Under the pieces are notes generated by a model. That model ran no database searches and was not told where the DNA came from. It was given only the letters and a program-made list of their open reading frames with translations. Made by a program: the position numbers and the translations under genes. From Glandiceps talaboti (lineage: Eukaryota > Hemichordata > Enteropneusta > Spengelidae): a stretch of 64,000 nt of DNA. This document shows, in pieces, positions 1 through 12,100 of this stretch. Every line of letters starts with the position of its first letter. Position 1 is the stretch's first letter. The DNA lies in contig NC_135554.1 in the NCBI RefSeq assembly GCF_964340395.1, positions 10,131,475 to 10,195,474 on the forward strand. Reading direction: 5' to 3'.

Positions 1-147
1 CCACCTGCTAATCCATACTAACTATTGGTGTTCATTTAGTTGCTAAATGACTATCCAGTTGCGTGTTCAACCATGTTGTTATTTTTGCAATATACATGAT
101 CATTTGGCTGTTGCTATGGGTATGGTTTTGTTGCTTGGTATATTTTG
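1..147 (+). repeat. Partial unit of a ~112-bp tandem-repeat element (family P2)
   Basis: This stretch matches the core unit of the arrays at 56.3-56.9 kb and 58.2-58.7 kb, with shared phrases such as ATTTGGCTGTTGCTATGGG and the 'mid-unit' CTATCCAGTTGC. Further degenerate pieces of the same family lie near 545-620, 1742-1825 and 2275-2480, so the first 2.5 kb looks like one old, broken copy. No coding capacity is seen. Confidence 0.6.
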
Positions 148-339
148 AACACATATTGCCTGGCCATGAGGGTTATAGCACCCGTTTATTACACCCGAGG
201 GACTGTGAGTTACCAGAATCACATGCTATTTCCCGAGGCCAAAGGCCGAGGGAAATAGCATGCGATTCTGGTAACTCACAGTCACGAGGGGGTAATGAAC
301 GAGTGCTATAGCCCGAATATAGGCCAGGCAATATGTGTT
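148..339. mobile_element. Foldback MITE (long inverted repeat, ~190 bp)
   Basis: The outer 18 bases at 148-165 are the reverse complement of 322-339. Inner segments continue to pair towards a centre near 240-252 (AGGCCAAAGGCC). The whole element could fold into one hairpin and encodes nothing. It is inserted in the P2 repeat. A non-autonomous DNA transposon is the simplest reading; no target-site duplication was confirmed. Confidence 0.7.
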
Positions 340-994
340 TTATAATATACATCATGCTGTGAACTTGCGGTGGCAGACGACATCGTCAGAAGCCGCCATT
401 TTTACCTGCTGTGAACTCGCGGTGGTCACATGACCATGTAATAGTTGATGGAACTATTTCCCTAGGGAAAGTCATTCTATTTTCCTATCACGTGACTGAT
501 TCTAGCAAATCATGGCACAGCATTATCACTAGGTATATTATAAACATAAATATTGGGAATGTTTATCCAGTTGTCCATTAATCACTGTTGTCATACCTTT
601 AATGCCGAAACGCCAGAAGTGTTTGGTTTTCTTCTTTTCATATTAACCTCTTCTTGCTTTGTTTTGAAGCTTTTGCAAAGAAGGCGCTTCAAAGCATCTT
701 TACCATCTGTAATTAATTGAAAATGAGTTACAGATGAACTAAAAAGCATTTGCTGGGAGCAAAAATACATACATTGTAATGGGCAAACAATCAGTGCTGA
801 TAAAACTATTGCACTGCAAATTAAGATGTATGAGTATGTAGTTGATGTTACTTTTCATACATTACATTTGGCTAACGAATGCGCTAACTTTTCACCGAGG
901 GTCTCTCTCATGAACCCATATGAGGGATGGCCCTCACTGGACTTCTTGGGAGACAAGTGTTTATATACTTAAAGAACTATCCAGTATAAATAAA

Positions 995-995
995 G

Positions 996-1054
<59 letters not shown>

Positions 1055-1078
1055 GTTGTTGTTGTTGTTGTTGTTGTT
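995..1078. repeat. (TTA)n-(TTG)n microsatellite
   Basis: About 19 TTA units (995-1053) change abruptly into about 8 TTG units (1055-1078), a compound trinucleotide microsatellite. Confidence 0.9.
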
Positions 1079-1844
1079 TCTATTTACATGCACAATCTGT
1101 CATTGCAGTGGATGTGACTGAAATAGGCATGTCCATCTCTATTGCTACAGCATTTTAAAATTCCTTCTAGAGATCCAAAGGTGCAGTATGCCAGTTTTCT
1201 ACTTATAATGTTTAAAATTGGCAGCCATATAGCCAAGACATACAGGGATCTTTGTGAACATGAGATATGGTCACTATCATAAGCTTGTATTTAATATCTG
1301 AATTAGGCAGTGTTAAAATCATGTCTAAAGAGTTCTACAGTGCCACCAAACATCAAAACTTCAACAGGCAATGGACAATAATTTTCAGACGTCTGCCACT
1401 TGATTCCAAGAGCATTGAACAAACAGGTCAAAATACTATCAATCTGCAAAGTTCACATGATACCTTACATATAACAAGTTGGGTCGAAATAGGTGACATC
1501 AATCCGAGCTTAAGAGACTATTATGCACAGAAGAAAAGACAGTCATTAAAAAAAAATAGGCTAGTTTATTACATTTATCAGGAACACGTTACCTTGAGAT
1601 AAGTCTTCTCTTCTGTTTGACATCTGCAAATAAAAATACAGAAACTTCTTAAAATTTAATTTCTAATCATGGTGGCATGAGAACATAATTATCAATAAAA
1701 GTACCAATTATAGCACAAGTGTAGAGTAAAATTTAGTTTTCTATTATGGGTATGTGGTTTTGGTAATAGGCATATCTGCATGCATTTTTGGAATGTTTAT
1801 TCATTTGCCTTCCCTCACTGGTGTTACTGCTGATAGCAAACCAT

Positions 1845-2045
1845 GGAGGAACGAAAGTTGTTACAAACAGGGTAAGTAAAAAAACGGATTGGATTAACAC
1901 TTGGCTCAGCATTTCGGAACAGTTTTATGGCCTCTTTCTGGTGTATATGAAATGCCTGGGGAACTGAAAAATTGTTTATGAACAGTGAATTATTATGTAA
2001 GGTGGCCATATAATTGTTCTTATCAAATGATGGACTTAATACAAG
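1845..2045 (+). repeat. Dispersed repeat D1, copy 1
   Basis: Shares scattered long matches (for example GAACAGTTTTATGGCCTCTT followed by a GTG..ATGAAATGC block) with 23165-23345 in the same orientation. About 200 bp, diverged, no coding content recognised. Confidence 0.5.
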
Positions 2046-3031
2046 TCTATACTTTCAACACATTGAGCAGTGTTATTATTCCAATTCAGTTGTTTACTTT
2101 CCCTAATTAATTGTCACAGGTTATGTTTGTCCTTGGTCTGATGTCTCAAGTTGTATATTGTCATTATACAACATGGTATACATGTTGTATTGGAGATGAT
2201 CTTTTTGCTAAGGGCATTTCCATATTTATTTTTAAAAAAATGATTACTGCCTACCCATCCCTGTCATTATATTTGCAATAGCCTGTCATTTGACTGTAGC
2301 ACAGGGTGTTGTCATGGTTGCTTGGGCCACTTATGTAAGTATATCACACTCATAATTTGCAGACTAACATATTTAGAATTATTACCAAATTTCATCCCAA
2401 GAGGTTTGAACGGTAAAGTTCATTACCAAAACCACTTGCATAAAGACAGATGGACAGACACACTCATGGGGTCATCATGTAATTAATATTTCCTGATCTG
2501 TACACCACAACAACATTTCAGCCAAATTAGCCAAGTTCTCTCAGAATGAAAGGTTTGACCAAGAATTCACACTTTTATTCCTTATTTGCATATCACTGGT
2601 TGGATTACCAAATCATGAAAAATCCTTTGTGTACATACCTATATCAACATCTTCATCAAAGTTCTTGTTAATCTGCTTATTGATTTTGATTTGCGTTTGT
2701 TTTGTTATGAACACTATCAGAGAAGTGCACAGCTTTCTAATTGGCACATGACTGTCAAAGATACTTTTGCAATGGGCAGATGATTGAATCTCAGGGGTAA
2801 GCTGATAATTACTTCTGCAATTGTCTGACTGATCAAAGGATAAACCATACTTGGCTATCTGAACTTGGAAATCAATAGCAAGGAGGTGAATCTTTTAAAA
2901 GTAAGCTCATATAACTTCACAATATGAAAGGCACCAGATCAGTGTAAACATGTAGTACATTACCAAGGTTCTCATACAAAACGTTTCACATTACATTGTC
3001 CCTGCTATGAAGTATGAAGACATATTGTGCA

Positions 3032-4312
3032 CTAAGGGGGTAAAAAAATTAGTGAAGGTATTTGTCCTCTCTCTACATCTGTACCATTATGCTTATTTCT
3101 ATCTCTGTAACTATGGAAATTGACCCGGAATTTATCACCATTTACAAGTGTGATAGATCTATGATGTATTCCCTGAGTGCCATAGGCTGTTAATACATCG
3201 TTCTTGACCTGCAATATTACTGTGTATATTCTATTTGCATTTAATCTGAGTGGTTGAGAGAAAATTACAGCCCAAACTACTGGGCCAGTTGTATGTGAGG
3301 CTTTGATTTGCGAGACCACCCTTTCCTGACTGTTGAGCAGGGTAATAGTAACAGATATTGCCATGTTCGTACTGCCAAATACATGTAAACCATACAAATA
3401 AATTGGTTTGTCTACTTGAAAGGAAATTCTGTCTCCCTCAAACTGATTTGTTCTCCACTCATTGACGTTAATATGCTCAGAACAGAACCGTTGTACAACA
3501 ATGTAATGTGGTGACACTACATCTCGTGATTGAGTGCTTATTTGGGTATGAAAGTTTGGGTTAAAATTTGGATCACTACAGCATTGCATTAGCATGGTTG
3601 CATCTTCTGCGCATAGAATTTGTTCCACTACTATCTTGTGGACAGATATATGACTTAAACTGTTAAAACGGATATGAGGTAAAAATGCTTCAAAGTCTTG
3701 CGGAGTGTCTCTGCATTCAGGATTCTCAGATTCCTGCTTTTTTGCAACCCAAGCGAATAATGCATCCACCAACGTGTCTTCCGACACAGCTAAAGATTGC
3801 CTTTGTATAATTTTTACTACCAATGGCACAGACAGTTTGATAAAGTCTTGCAGTGTGACGTCAGTAACTAACAGGACTGCACCATTGTGGTCAATCATCT
3901 TAAGGCAATGGTCACACAGTTTAGTCAAGCTGTATTTGTCGCTATATTTCAACATTGCAAAGTTATCTTTGACTGTCATGTTATGAATTAAAAAATGTTC
4001 ACATTTCTCTGTTAAGGTGGTTATCATATAAAAATCAGCAATCTGAATGTAGTCTGTTACATTTTGATTATCTAGTATCAGGTCATCGTTGTAGATGTTG
4101 TCAATCGTTTTCCTCATTTTTTCACTGTCAAATTGTTTACAGTATATTGTCCCATTTTTTGCCCACTTTTCGATCTGTGTTTTGATCATCTGTGAGTTGA
4201 GCTTCATTACCAATGAGTGCACTCTCAATGTACTGCCATCTTTCAAAACCAATACACAGTCTGTTTCTTCTCCACTGGCATATGCACTTTTTAACAATGT
4301 CCCGAGAGACAT
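3032..4312 (-). CDS. BTB-BACK-PHR domain protein (BTBD-like), intronless
   Basis: An uninterrupted 426-residue minus-strand frame. Residues about 12-115 are a BTB/POZ domain (TDCVLVLKDGSTLRVHSLVM, a self-association and cullin-3 contact fold). About 120-235 are a BACK region. About 285-426 are a PHR domain ending NGTDVERGQIPSLIFLPP, the typical C-terminus of BTBD1/2/3/6-type and PAM/highwire PHR domains. By family knowledge such proteins are substrate adaptors for CUL3 ubiquitin ligases; the substrate cannot be read from sequence. The ATG at 4312 is the first of the frame. A CAG acceptor-like site lies 8 nt upstream, so a 5'UTR intron is possible. The single coding exon suggests an intron-poor lineage-specific copy or an old retrocopy. 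No disabling changes are seen. Confidence 0.85.
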   Translation of the reverse strand: MSLGTLLKSAYASGEETDCVLVLKDGSTLRVHSLVMKLNSQMIKTQIEKWAKNGTIYCKQFDSEKMRKTIDNIYNDDLILDNQNVTDYIQIADFYMITTLTEKCEHFLIHNMTVKDNFAMLKYSDKYSLTKLCDHCLKMIDHNGAVLLVTDVTLQDFIKLSVPLVVKIIQRQSLAVSEDTLVDALFAWVAKKQESENPECRDTPQDFEAFLPHIRFNSLSHISVHKIVVEQILCAEDATMLMQCCSDPNFNPNFHTQISTQSRDVVSPHYIVVQRFCSEHINVNEWRTNQFEGDRISFQVDKPIYLYGLHVFGSTNMAISVTITLLNSQERVVSQIKASHTTGPVVWAVIFSQPLRLNANRIYTVILQVKNDVLTAYGTQGIHHRSITLVNGDKFRVNFHSYRDRNKHNGTDVERGQIPSLIFLPP

Positions 4313-4474
4313 TTTGAATCTGAAATTGCAATATATTTAAATGGGGAATTTTTCAGGTTGATCAGTGCTGTGATGGAATTAAATTGTAGCAACGTCAAAG
4401 TATTCTTATATATATTTGAAACATGGCCTGCTGAAAAGTGCCATAATATAACTGTTGTGAAAAGAAAAGATGCT

Positions 4475-4680
4475 TTTATTGAAAGGTGTTAAATTGTGGT
4501 GCTCCCCTCTGGTGAATGAAGTGCAAAGGGCACATGTCCATCATGTCCATGTAATCCATCACAAACTGAGAGGTTGACCTTTCTATGTAAAGTTTCTAGG
4601 AGTGCACTGATATGCAAATGTCCAACCAGGACTCCACCTCCAGTCTGTTTAAACTAAAATCATGTGGGGACGCCACAACA
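4475..4680 (-). repeat. Dispersed repeat D3, copy 1
   Basis: The reverse complement of 53602-53800 matches here in blocks, including TGTCCAACCAG, a CTCCAC..CCAGTC block, GTTTAAACTAAA and CATGTGGGGAC. It is a diverged interspersed repeat of at least 200 bp. Confidence 0.5.
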
Positions 4681-4854
4681 TCGACCTGTTTATATGAACA
4701 CAGGTGGGGGCAGCACAGATTTTTGTGTTTGAAGAATCCTCTTGACTAGACTGGGGATTAGGATTGAAGTTTCTCAAACGAATGTACTGTACCAGTTTAG
4801 ATTCTAGACTAATAAAAGAGCCATTTTGTCATCACTACATCCTGGTTTTGTATT

Positions 4855-5010
4855 CATAGCACTACATAATACTACATACTGATTTGAAATTAATTGTGCT
4901 GTTTGCAATGATTTTAAATTTTAACAAATTTAGTTAGAAGGGGGTGGAGAAATGGCTTTAAGGCCTTACTAAAAGACTCTGTTTTAACTATTGATCTCAT
5001 CCCTAATGTG
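4855..5010 (+). repeat. Dispersed repeat D2, copy 1
   Basis: Matches 42465-42645 in the same orientation: CATAGCACTACAT, ACTGATTTGAAATT, TTAGTTAGAAGGGG and TATTGATCTCA occur in the same order and spacing. Non-coding. Confidence 0.5.
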
Positions 5011-8000
5011 TTGATTTATGATGCCAACTATTGACCTGTTATTTAGCACAATATAGCTATCGTATGACTACATATCTTCTTTCTGTGTTTGTGTTTCACT
5101 TATTCTCTGACACCTGTGATCATCCCCAAGTTTAATTAATAGATATTACCAGGTTACACGTGAACCCCCTTTTGTCTTGCTATTGTTTTGTGATAAACTA
5201 CAAAGAATGAAATATATTCATAAGTGAACAAAATATTACTCATATTCTCAGAGAATATAATATGTGAATGAAGTTGAAAACATAAGACTTGTTTGATGAT
5301 GATCTAGTAATCAAAAATGTAGGACCATTTACTGTAGCCAGAGTGTAACTATATTGTGCGGGTTGCTGGGACTACTTTGTGCAGATTGCTGCAGGCCTTT
5401 GAAGTATAACTATTGTACAGGTTGTGGGCTGCTGCTGGTAACTGTGGGGAAGTGAGTGTAACTATTCTTCAGACTTTGGGTCACTACAGGTTGCTATTAC
5501 TTTCCATTAAACATTAATTTATTCACTTTTAAACAAAACAAAAAATTGTTTGCTGGCCACTGGGGTAATTTATTGTGGAGGTAACACACTACATACAGAA
5601 ATATTTCATAGAACCTATGTGCTGGGCTAATTGCACACACAATTTTGTGTATTTAAACCCCCATCCCTAAACATGATCAGATGGAATGTTAAAAAATGAT
5701 TATAGTTAGCATGGCATTGACTTCAGAAAATATCCCAATTTCACTATTACAATGTACTTAGAATGATTACATAAGACCAGGAGTGAACAAATCCACTGGT
5801 CCTGGGAGGACCACACAAATTTTACCTTGTCTGGTCCGTTGGACCAGTACATTATTGTTAATAACTATGTTAAAAAGTCGTCTGAATATACAGATTCATG
5901 CGTAAGATTTAATGTTTCACATTAGCAGGACCTTGGACCACTAATTCTTTCATCAGGACCGCTGGATTTTTCAGGTACTTGTGGCGGGGGGGGGGGGGGG
6001 GGGGTCACCAGTTCACAAAATGATTTGACCACTCCTAAAGACTTAACTATTTACTGTATCAGAGAAAACTGTGGACCAACTTATCTCTGAATCAACTCTT
6101 AACAGGAAGTGGTCCTGTTGTTTTGAAAACATCAAGTCAAGTCAAGTTTATGGCTGAAATCAATTAGACTGACTAGTTACACACACACTAGCCTGACCAC
6201 AGTAAGATGACAGACAATTACATTACATGGTAAGGTAGGCCCTTGTTACATAACTGAAGAAAAGAATGAAATTGAACAATGAATAATTGAATAATTACTT
6301 ACATCTAGTAATTATGTCTCTATTATTTTCATAACAGAGCTCTATAACAATAGACAACTCCTTTAATGTACACTTCCACAAGTGGAGTAATGGTTGAGAC
6401 TAACTTTGAAACCAATACTAGTAATCTAATCAACATCTGTGTAACATTTTTGATCTTTCTTTTGCCAAAAATGCCCTAAACTGAACAATTATGAACAGGA
6501 CAAACAAGTGCCTTGAAGAGTGCAAACTGGTAAATGCATGTGTAAAAATGTCTATCAAGTAGTTTTCTATCGCTATCACTAGTGTTTAACTATTTTTTCA
6601 AATCACATTCCTTAATACTATATATAACTAGTATATCATATGTCTCTTGGGTGCAATATTTCATTATCATTACAAATTGTAGTAGTTCCTTTACCAAATC
6701 AAATATATTGTGTATAATTTTGATTCAAATTTAGGTTGATCCAAATTTATTGTACTACGGATTGTTGGTATAATAACAGTGCGAGTGCGCTCAGAGCCCC
6801 CCCCCCCTCCCCCTCCATTTTATGCAAAGTTGTAGGGGGAGCAATCACATGTTCCTTTGAATTTGAAATCTATTTGTATAATTTTAATAACAACCATGAC
6901 GGTAATTATGGTTTATGAAAAAAACTGAAATAAAGATCGTACCGCATTTAGGCTTATGTGAAGTTCGCAAAATCTTCAACACCAAATTCACTACCACTGC
7001 ACTATACTAACGTTAACCCTGACATTATTTCTAAGAGACATACGCCAGATTCGCGTGTCCACTTGTAAAATTCCGTCTGTCTGTATGAATGTAGTAGTAA
7101 TAGTATTACAAAAATTGTCTCAGATTTGGGTAGTACGAGCAGCAATGTCATGATAAGTCTCTAACGTTTTGTCAACGTGCAAAACACCTATACTTAAGCT
7201 CCTCACGGGTTTTAAAAAGTGGGGAAAACTTACCGTATGGACGGAAAAAAAAGCGTGGATGATGGTAGGAACTTGTGTTTTTTTGGCGCGAAGCACAGCA
7301 CTAGTCTCACAAAATACGCATGCGTCTGCGGGGATTATTGACACGATTTTGTGGGGGGGGGGGGTCTAATCATAATTATATTCACAAGCGAAATACCGTG
7401 ATTTTCGCACAGGCGGCAAATATGTTATGGTCGGATTTGAACATAATTCGGTGGGGAAAGGAGCATTAAACCCAGTAAAATTTGGTGAATAAGCAAGATA
7501 GTTTTGCAACTAGGAACTTTTCGATTTTACATTTGACATAATTTCAAAGTCAAAACAAGAAGGTTTTAACTCTACTCTGTCAGTCAATATATTTTGTACA
7601 AAAACACATCTAGAATGAAGATTAGAATGATAATAACTGTCGAAAAATAGATAAAGAAATAAAAAAAGAACATTAAATTTCTTACTTTATACTATGGTGT
7701 GCTGGCAGACAAATGGAGCTCTGCCGTCCGAGATTTAAGCGAGCTGAAGGACAACGAAGTTGTGGTGATGGTTCCAACTAAATCCAGAATCATTCACTGT
7801 TGAATTCGCTGTTGAGACTTGACTTGAGTTTAAAGCTGGCTTAAGTTACAAGTTGCATTTAGGATGCCTCGTCAACGTTGCTGACGCTGAATTCAGCGCT
7901 AAAATCTTAAACTTAAAGTGTTTATATGCTAAATTGTAATGCCGTTGGCGCACCATCGTTGACACTGAATTGTTTTTTATAGTTTTTTTTTTGCTTCATC

Positions 8001-8088
8001 ACCGTCGATGCTTTCATATGCGGTCACTGAAGTTGCAGCCCATTCTTTTCAGCAACGCTAACGATGACGAAGACTTTTTTCAGGCACG
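5011..8088. other. Intergenic region, no gene seen
   Basis: AT-rich DNA with short homopolymer runs (poly-G at 5987-6003 and 7354-7364, poly-C at 6801-6815). I looked here on the plus strand for a coding exon 1 of the downstream AKR copy (the LGTW and IDxA motifs) and found none. Confidence 0.4.
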
Positions 8089-8997
8089 ATGATGTCGCAT
8101 GATGCGAACTACGACGACAACAACAACTTTCCAACGACTCAGATGACGACTTTTAAAAAGGCATCTTCTGCGCATGTGCGTTTTTCAACAACGATGGAGC
8201 TCAACGCGAACGATGGCAACGGTGGTGTCGCATATAGGCTATTTTTAGCATTTAAACTTAAGGCCGTCGACGAAGACGCACTTGTTAAAAGGCATCTTCT
8301 GCGCATGTGCGTTTTTTCAACATCGATGGTGTCGCATATAGGCTATTTTTAGTATTTTTAGGCCATCGACGATGACGACTTCTTAAAAGGCATCAACGAT
8401 GATGTCGCATACTTGGCCAACGATGACGAAAACTTTTGCATGCATGGTGATGGTGATGACGACGACGATGAAGGTCCACATTGGCGTGTGTAGCTAGTTT
8501 TATAGTCGACAACAGCCGATGACGATGACGACTTTGATAGGCTTTTTCTATGCAATGTAGCGTTGACGACGATGGTCCCAACCGGCTTTCCATATCTACG
8601 AGTGTGCGTTTTTCGACATCGATGGCCATCGATGGTGTTGCAAAGGCTATTTTTAGTATTCTTGGTTTAGGCCGTCGACGAAGACGAAAAGGCATCTTCT
8701 GCGCATGTGCGTTTTTCAACATCGGTGGTGTCGCATATAGGCTATTTTTAGTCGCATACTTGGCCAACGATGACGAAAACTTTTGCATGCATGGTGATGG
8801 TGATGACGACGACGATGAAGGTCCACATTGGCGTGTGTAGCTAGTTTTATCGTCGACAACAGCCGATGACGACGACGACTTTGATAGGCTTTTTCTATGC
8901 AATGTAGCGTTGACGACGATGGTCCCAACCGGCTTTCCATAGCTTTTTCTATGCAATGTAGCGTTGACGACGATGGTCCCAACCGGCTTTCCATATT

Positions 8998-9045
<48 letters not shown>

Positions 9046-9046
9046 T
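8089..9046. repeat. Nested tandem-duplication block rich in ACG/ATG trinucleotides
   Basis: A block of about 190 bp at 8403-8596 recurs at 8751-8944 (shift ~347). A 54-bp unit at 8888-8941 is repeated directly at 8942-8995 and also occurs at 8541-8593. A segment with TCTGCGCATGTGCG occurs near 8165, 8295 and 8697. The block closes with (ATC)n at 8997-9045. CpG content is visibly higher than in the flanks. Long open frames here are translations of the repeat (poly-Ser/His/Asp) and are not genes. Confidence 0.8.
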
Positions 9047-9182
9047 AATTACGCATATATATATAGTTATTAATTAGCATGATTTACACACATCGCATTG
9101 CATGACTAGTTGCACAACATTTCAAATCACTTTCCTGTTTATTCTAGAAAATGACCCGTTATCATCTCTTTCCTCACCACAG

Positions 9183-12100
9183 AACCTTGAACGGAATGAC
9201 GTGTTCATCTGCTCTAAACTATGGCATACTATGCATGCTGCTGAAGATGTTAAACCTGCATGTCAACAAACATTGAAAGATCTTGGACTGGATTATGTGG
9301 ATTTGTATTTGATGCATTGTCCATATGGATTTAAGTAAGTTAGTTTCATCGATTATAAATGTAATGCGTGAAGATGGATATTTTGCAGATAATTTAGGAG
9401 TCTCCGTGTAATGTACCTAAATTGATCTTATCACCAAATGATATACCGATACATTCAATTGGCGGAACCTTGAGTAATTACAAGGCGGAGGCTGGGAGAA
9501 ATCAATCACCGTATAAAGATATTTCATTTCCAAAAGCCAAAAAACGTAGAAAACAATTGTTTCTGATCAGGCCTAACAAAACGGTGTGTTGTTTCAGTTG
9601 GATACTTTTTTTTAGAATAAGTGGGTTAAGTAGATTTTTTTTAAATTTTGTTTTCATATGTGAGTGTCTAGTTAAGGTAGTTATGTCTGGTCTTTTCCAT
9701 ATGGTCTCTGTGTTATTTGTTTCTTATTATCAGATATACAGCCATTACAGATTGGAAGAACAGTTTTGTATTGTCTTTTTAAATTGATGTCAGTTTCCGC
9801 ATCCACTATTTCTAGCGAGACCTCACACTATATGGGATGTTGTTATTTTTTTCTCGAATACGTAAAAATAGGTGGTGCGTCGTTGTGACAAACTAGGTGA
9901 CGTCAGATAACAGGAACCAAAGCGAGCGCATCACTTAACTACCCTCACGTCGGTCTTTTTTTTTTGTGTTCGTCACGTCCATGAAATGTGCAGATCCATG
10001 AAGCGGGGGAGTGGAGGCGGACGGGCAAAAAATAACCCAAATAGTGGCCCTCACTAGATATCATTTCTCAAAAAACATGAACCCACCTGTTGAAATATTA
10101 AATGCTGTTACATGTAGCAAAGAACACGAGTCTATCAAATCACTACCCCCACAGAAATGATGCCAAATGCGGGATGTTGTAGTGGTGAGATGTGACAGCA
10201 GTGATATGCCAAAAATCACAAAACAATGCAATACAATGAGATAATACAAATTAAATGCGACCCCCCCTCTAGCTTCCTTAAATATGGCTCCCCCGAAACT
10301 TAACTTTTGCCGTTCATTCCACTGCTCTTCTCATGATAACATATCACCCTTGCAAGAGAGGTTTGAGATTGTCATCTGTGTTTGATCCTTAAATAAAATA
10401 ATTGGTAAGCCGGGTTTCAAGTGAATCAATAAGATGTTTATGCTTATACTATTCTAATATTAGAAAAACGAAAACAGGAGAACTATATCCAAAAAACGCC
10501 GATGGAAGTATGATGTATAGTGATGTACCACTCATAGAGACGTGGAGGGCTATGGAAGAATTAGTTGACGAAGGTCTTTGTAAGCACATTGGTTTATCTA
10601 ATGCTAACAGTAAACAGGTCACTGAAGTCTGTGAAAACGGCAGGATAAAACCAGCTGTATTGCAGGTAAGCTTTGTGACATTGTGTCGCTAGGGACATGT
10701 ATTACATGTACCATTGACACAAATAAGTTGTCACGTCATCCAGGTACCAGTTCACACTTGCCTGATATGATTATTAATGTGATGTGATTGTAAAACACCT
10801 CATTCTCTGCTATGACATGATCGTTCATGAAAAAACAGTGGTATTCACCACTTCCAGAAGATACTTATTGAAATTACAAAATCACCACAAGAATATACAT
10901 TTAACGTCAAAATGATAACGATACACACTAGTTCTTGTTCTTGTTATTTGCTTCCTTTGCATTTTTTATGGTAATATTAAGTTTACATTTCCAATCCTAA
11001 TGGCATAATCCTATGTGTAGAACGTATAGTATAATATTAAAATCAGCAAAATGGAAGTGATTTTTAAGAAAGTAAAATGAACCTAACCATTCCATTGTTT
11101 TCATTAACTGTTAGGTCTATCTCTTAAGTACATCGTGTAATAATATTATAACGTTTCCAATATAATATGATTTATTGATTTATTTGGTTTTCCAAATGAT
11201 TTTAGGTTGGCTGCAATCCATACTTCAACCAATCCAAACTAATCAATCTCTGCAAAGAGAAAGGAATCGTCGTGACGGCATACACTCCTCTGGGTTTTTC
11301 TAATCTAATCGATGAAGTCCTGCTAGAAAACCCTTTGTTGAAATCAATTGGAGACAAGTACAAGAAGAGTCCGGCTCAAGTTACTTTAAGGTAATGTATG
11401 TTTTTTTAAAGTAAATTTCTTCCTTTCTGTAGGGACAATTACTGTCATGCTGGAAGCCGAGGAGAATAGTCTTTACATAACATCAGGAGGGGTAATGTGA
11501 CGTCTGTTTGTGGCCGATTAGGCAAGACAATAAGAATTTGATAAAGTAGCACCTTCTCAGGCAGATAGTCAAATCGCCTATGAAACTTCCGGCCTACATG
11601 AACATTCCCCTGGGATAACAGAATTCGAATAATAACCTTATAAGCACCGGATCTAAACTGAATGCCTCCCGTAAAGGCAAAACCCTTGATTTTTGGTTCT
11701 GTACATTGTTGGAATGCAAAAGTCGGGGCTATTGGAAATTTACATGATGTACTCCTTAATTGGAAAATTAGTTATATGATACGACATATAACGACATATA
11801 TTACGACATTTGGAGCTTGCATAGCGAACATATTGCCTAATTATCGAAAATACATTAATTATGCAACTCAACCATTAAGATAATATGCTACATCAACAAG
11901 CTTTAAAAGACACATCATAAAATGCACTTCTTTACCATCAATACTAAATTACCTGAGATTTAAAGCTTGCAATCTTAAGATATTGCCTAGTTATCAGAAA
12001 ATGATTATTTATGCAAATTAAACACCACAATGAAAAACTACATACAAAACTATATAAAAAAACGTATGATTTGTTACGGTTGTTGTATGTGCCACATTTT

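Larger units (their letters stand above)
340..3031. other. Repeat-rich intergenic region
   Basis: No recognisable gene. It holds the TTA/TTG microsatellite at 995-1078, degenerate P2 units, and a dispersed repeat at about 1845-2045 that recurs at 23165-23345. An open frame of 111 codons at 1267-1602 has no recognisable domain and was not called. A TTTATT (AATAAA on the minus strand) near 2574 could serve the minus-strand BTB gene as polyadenylation signal. Confidence 0.4.

Noticed and set aside
1267-1602. 111-codon plus-strand frame
   Set aside because: No recognisable family motif, no neighbours supporting a gene, AT-rich; could be chance.
8393-8956. 187-codon minus-strand open frame rich in Ser and His
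   Set aside because: Lies wholly in the nested ACG/ATG repeat block; composition and internal repetition are those of the repeat, with no domain or splice support.
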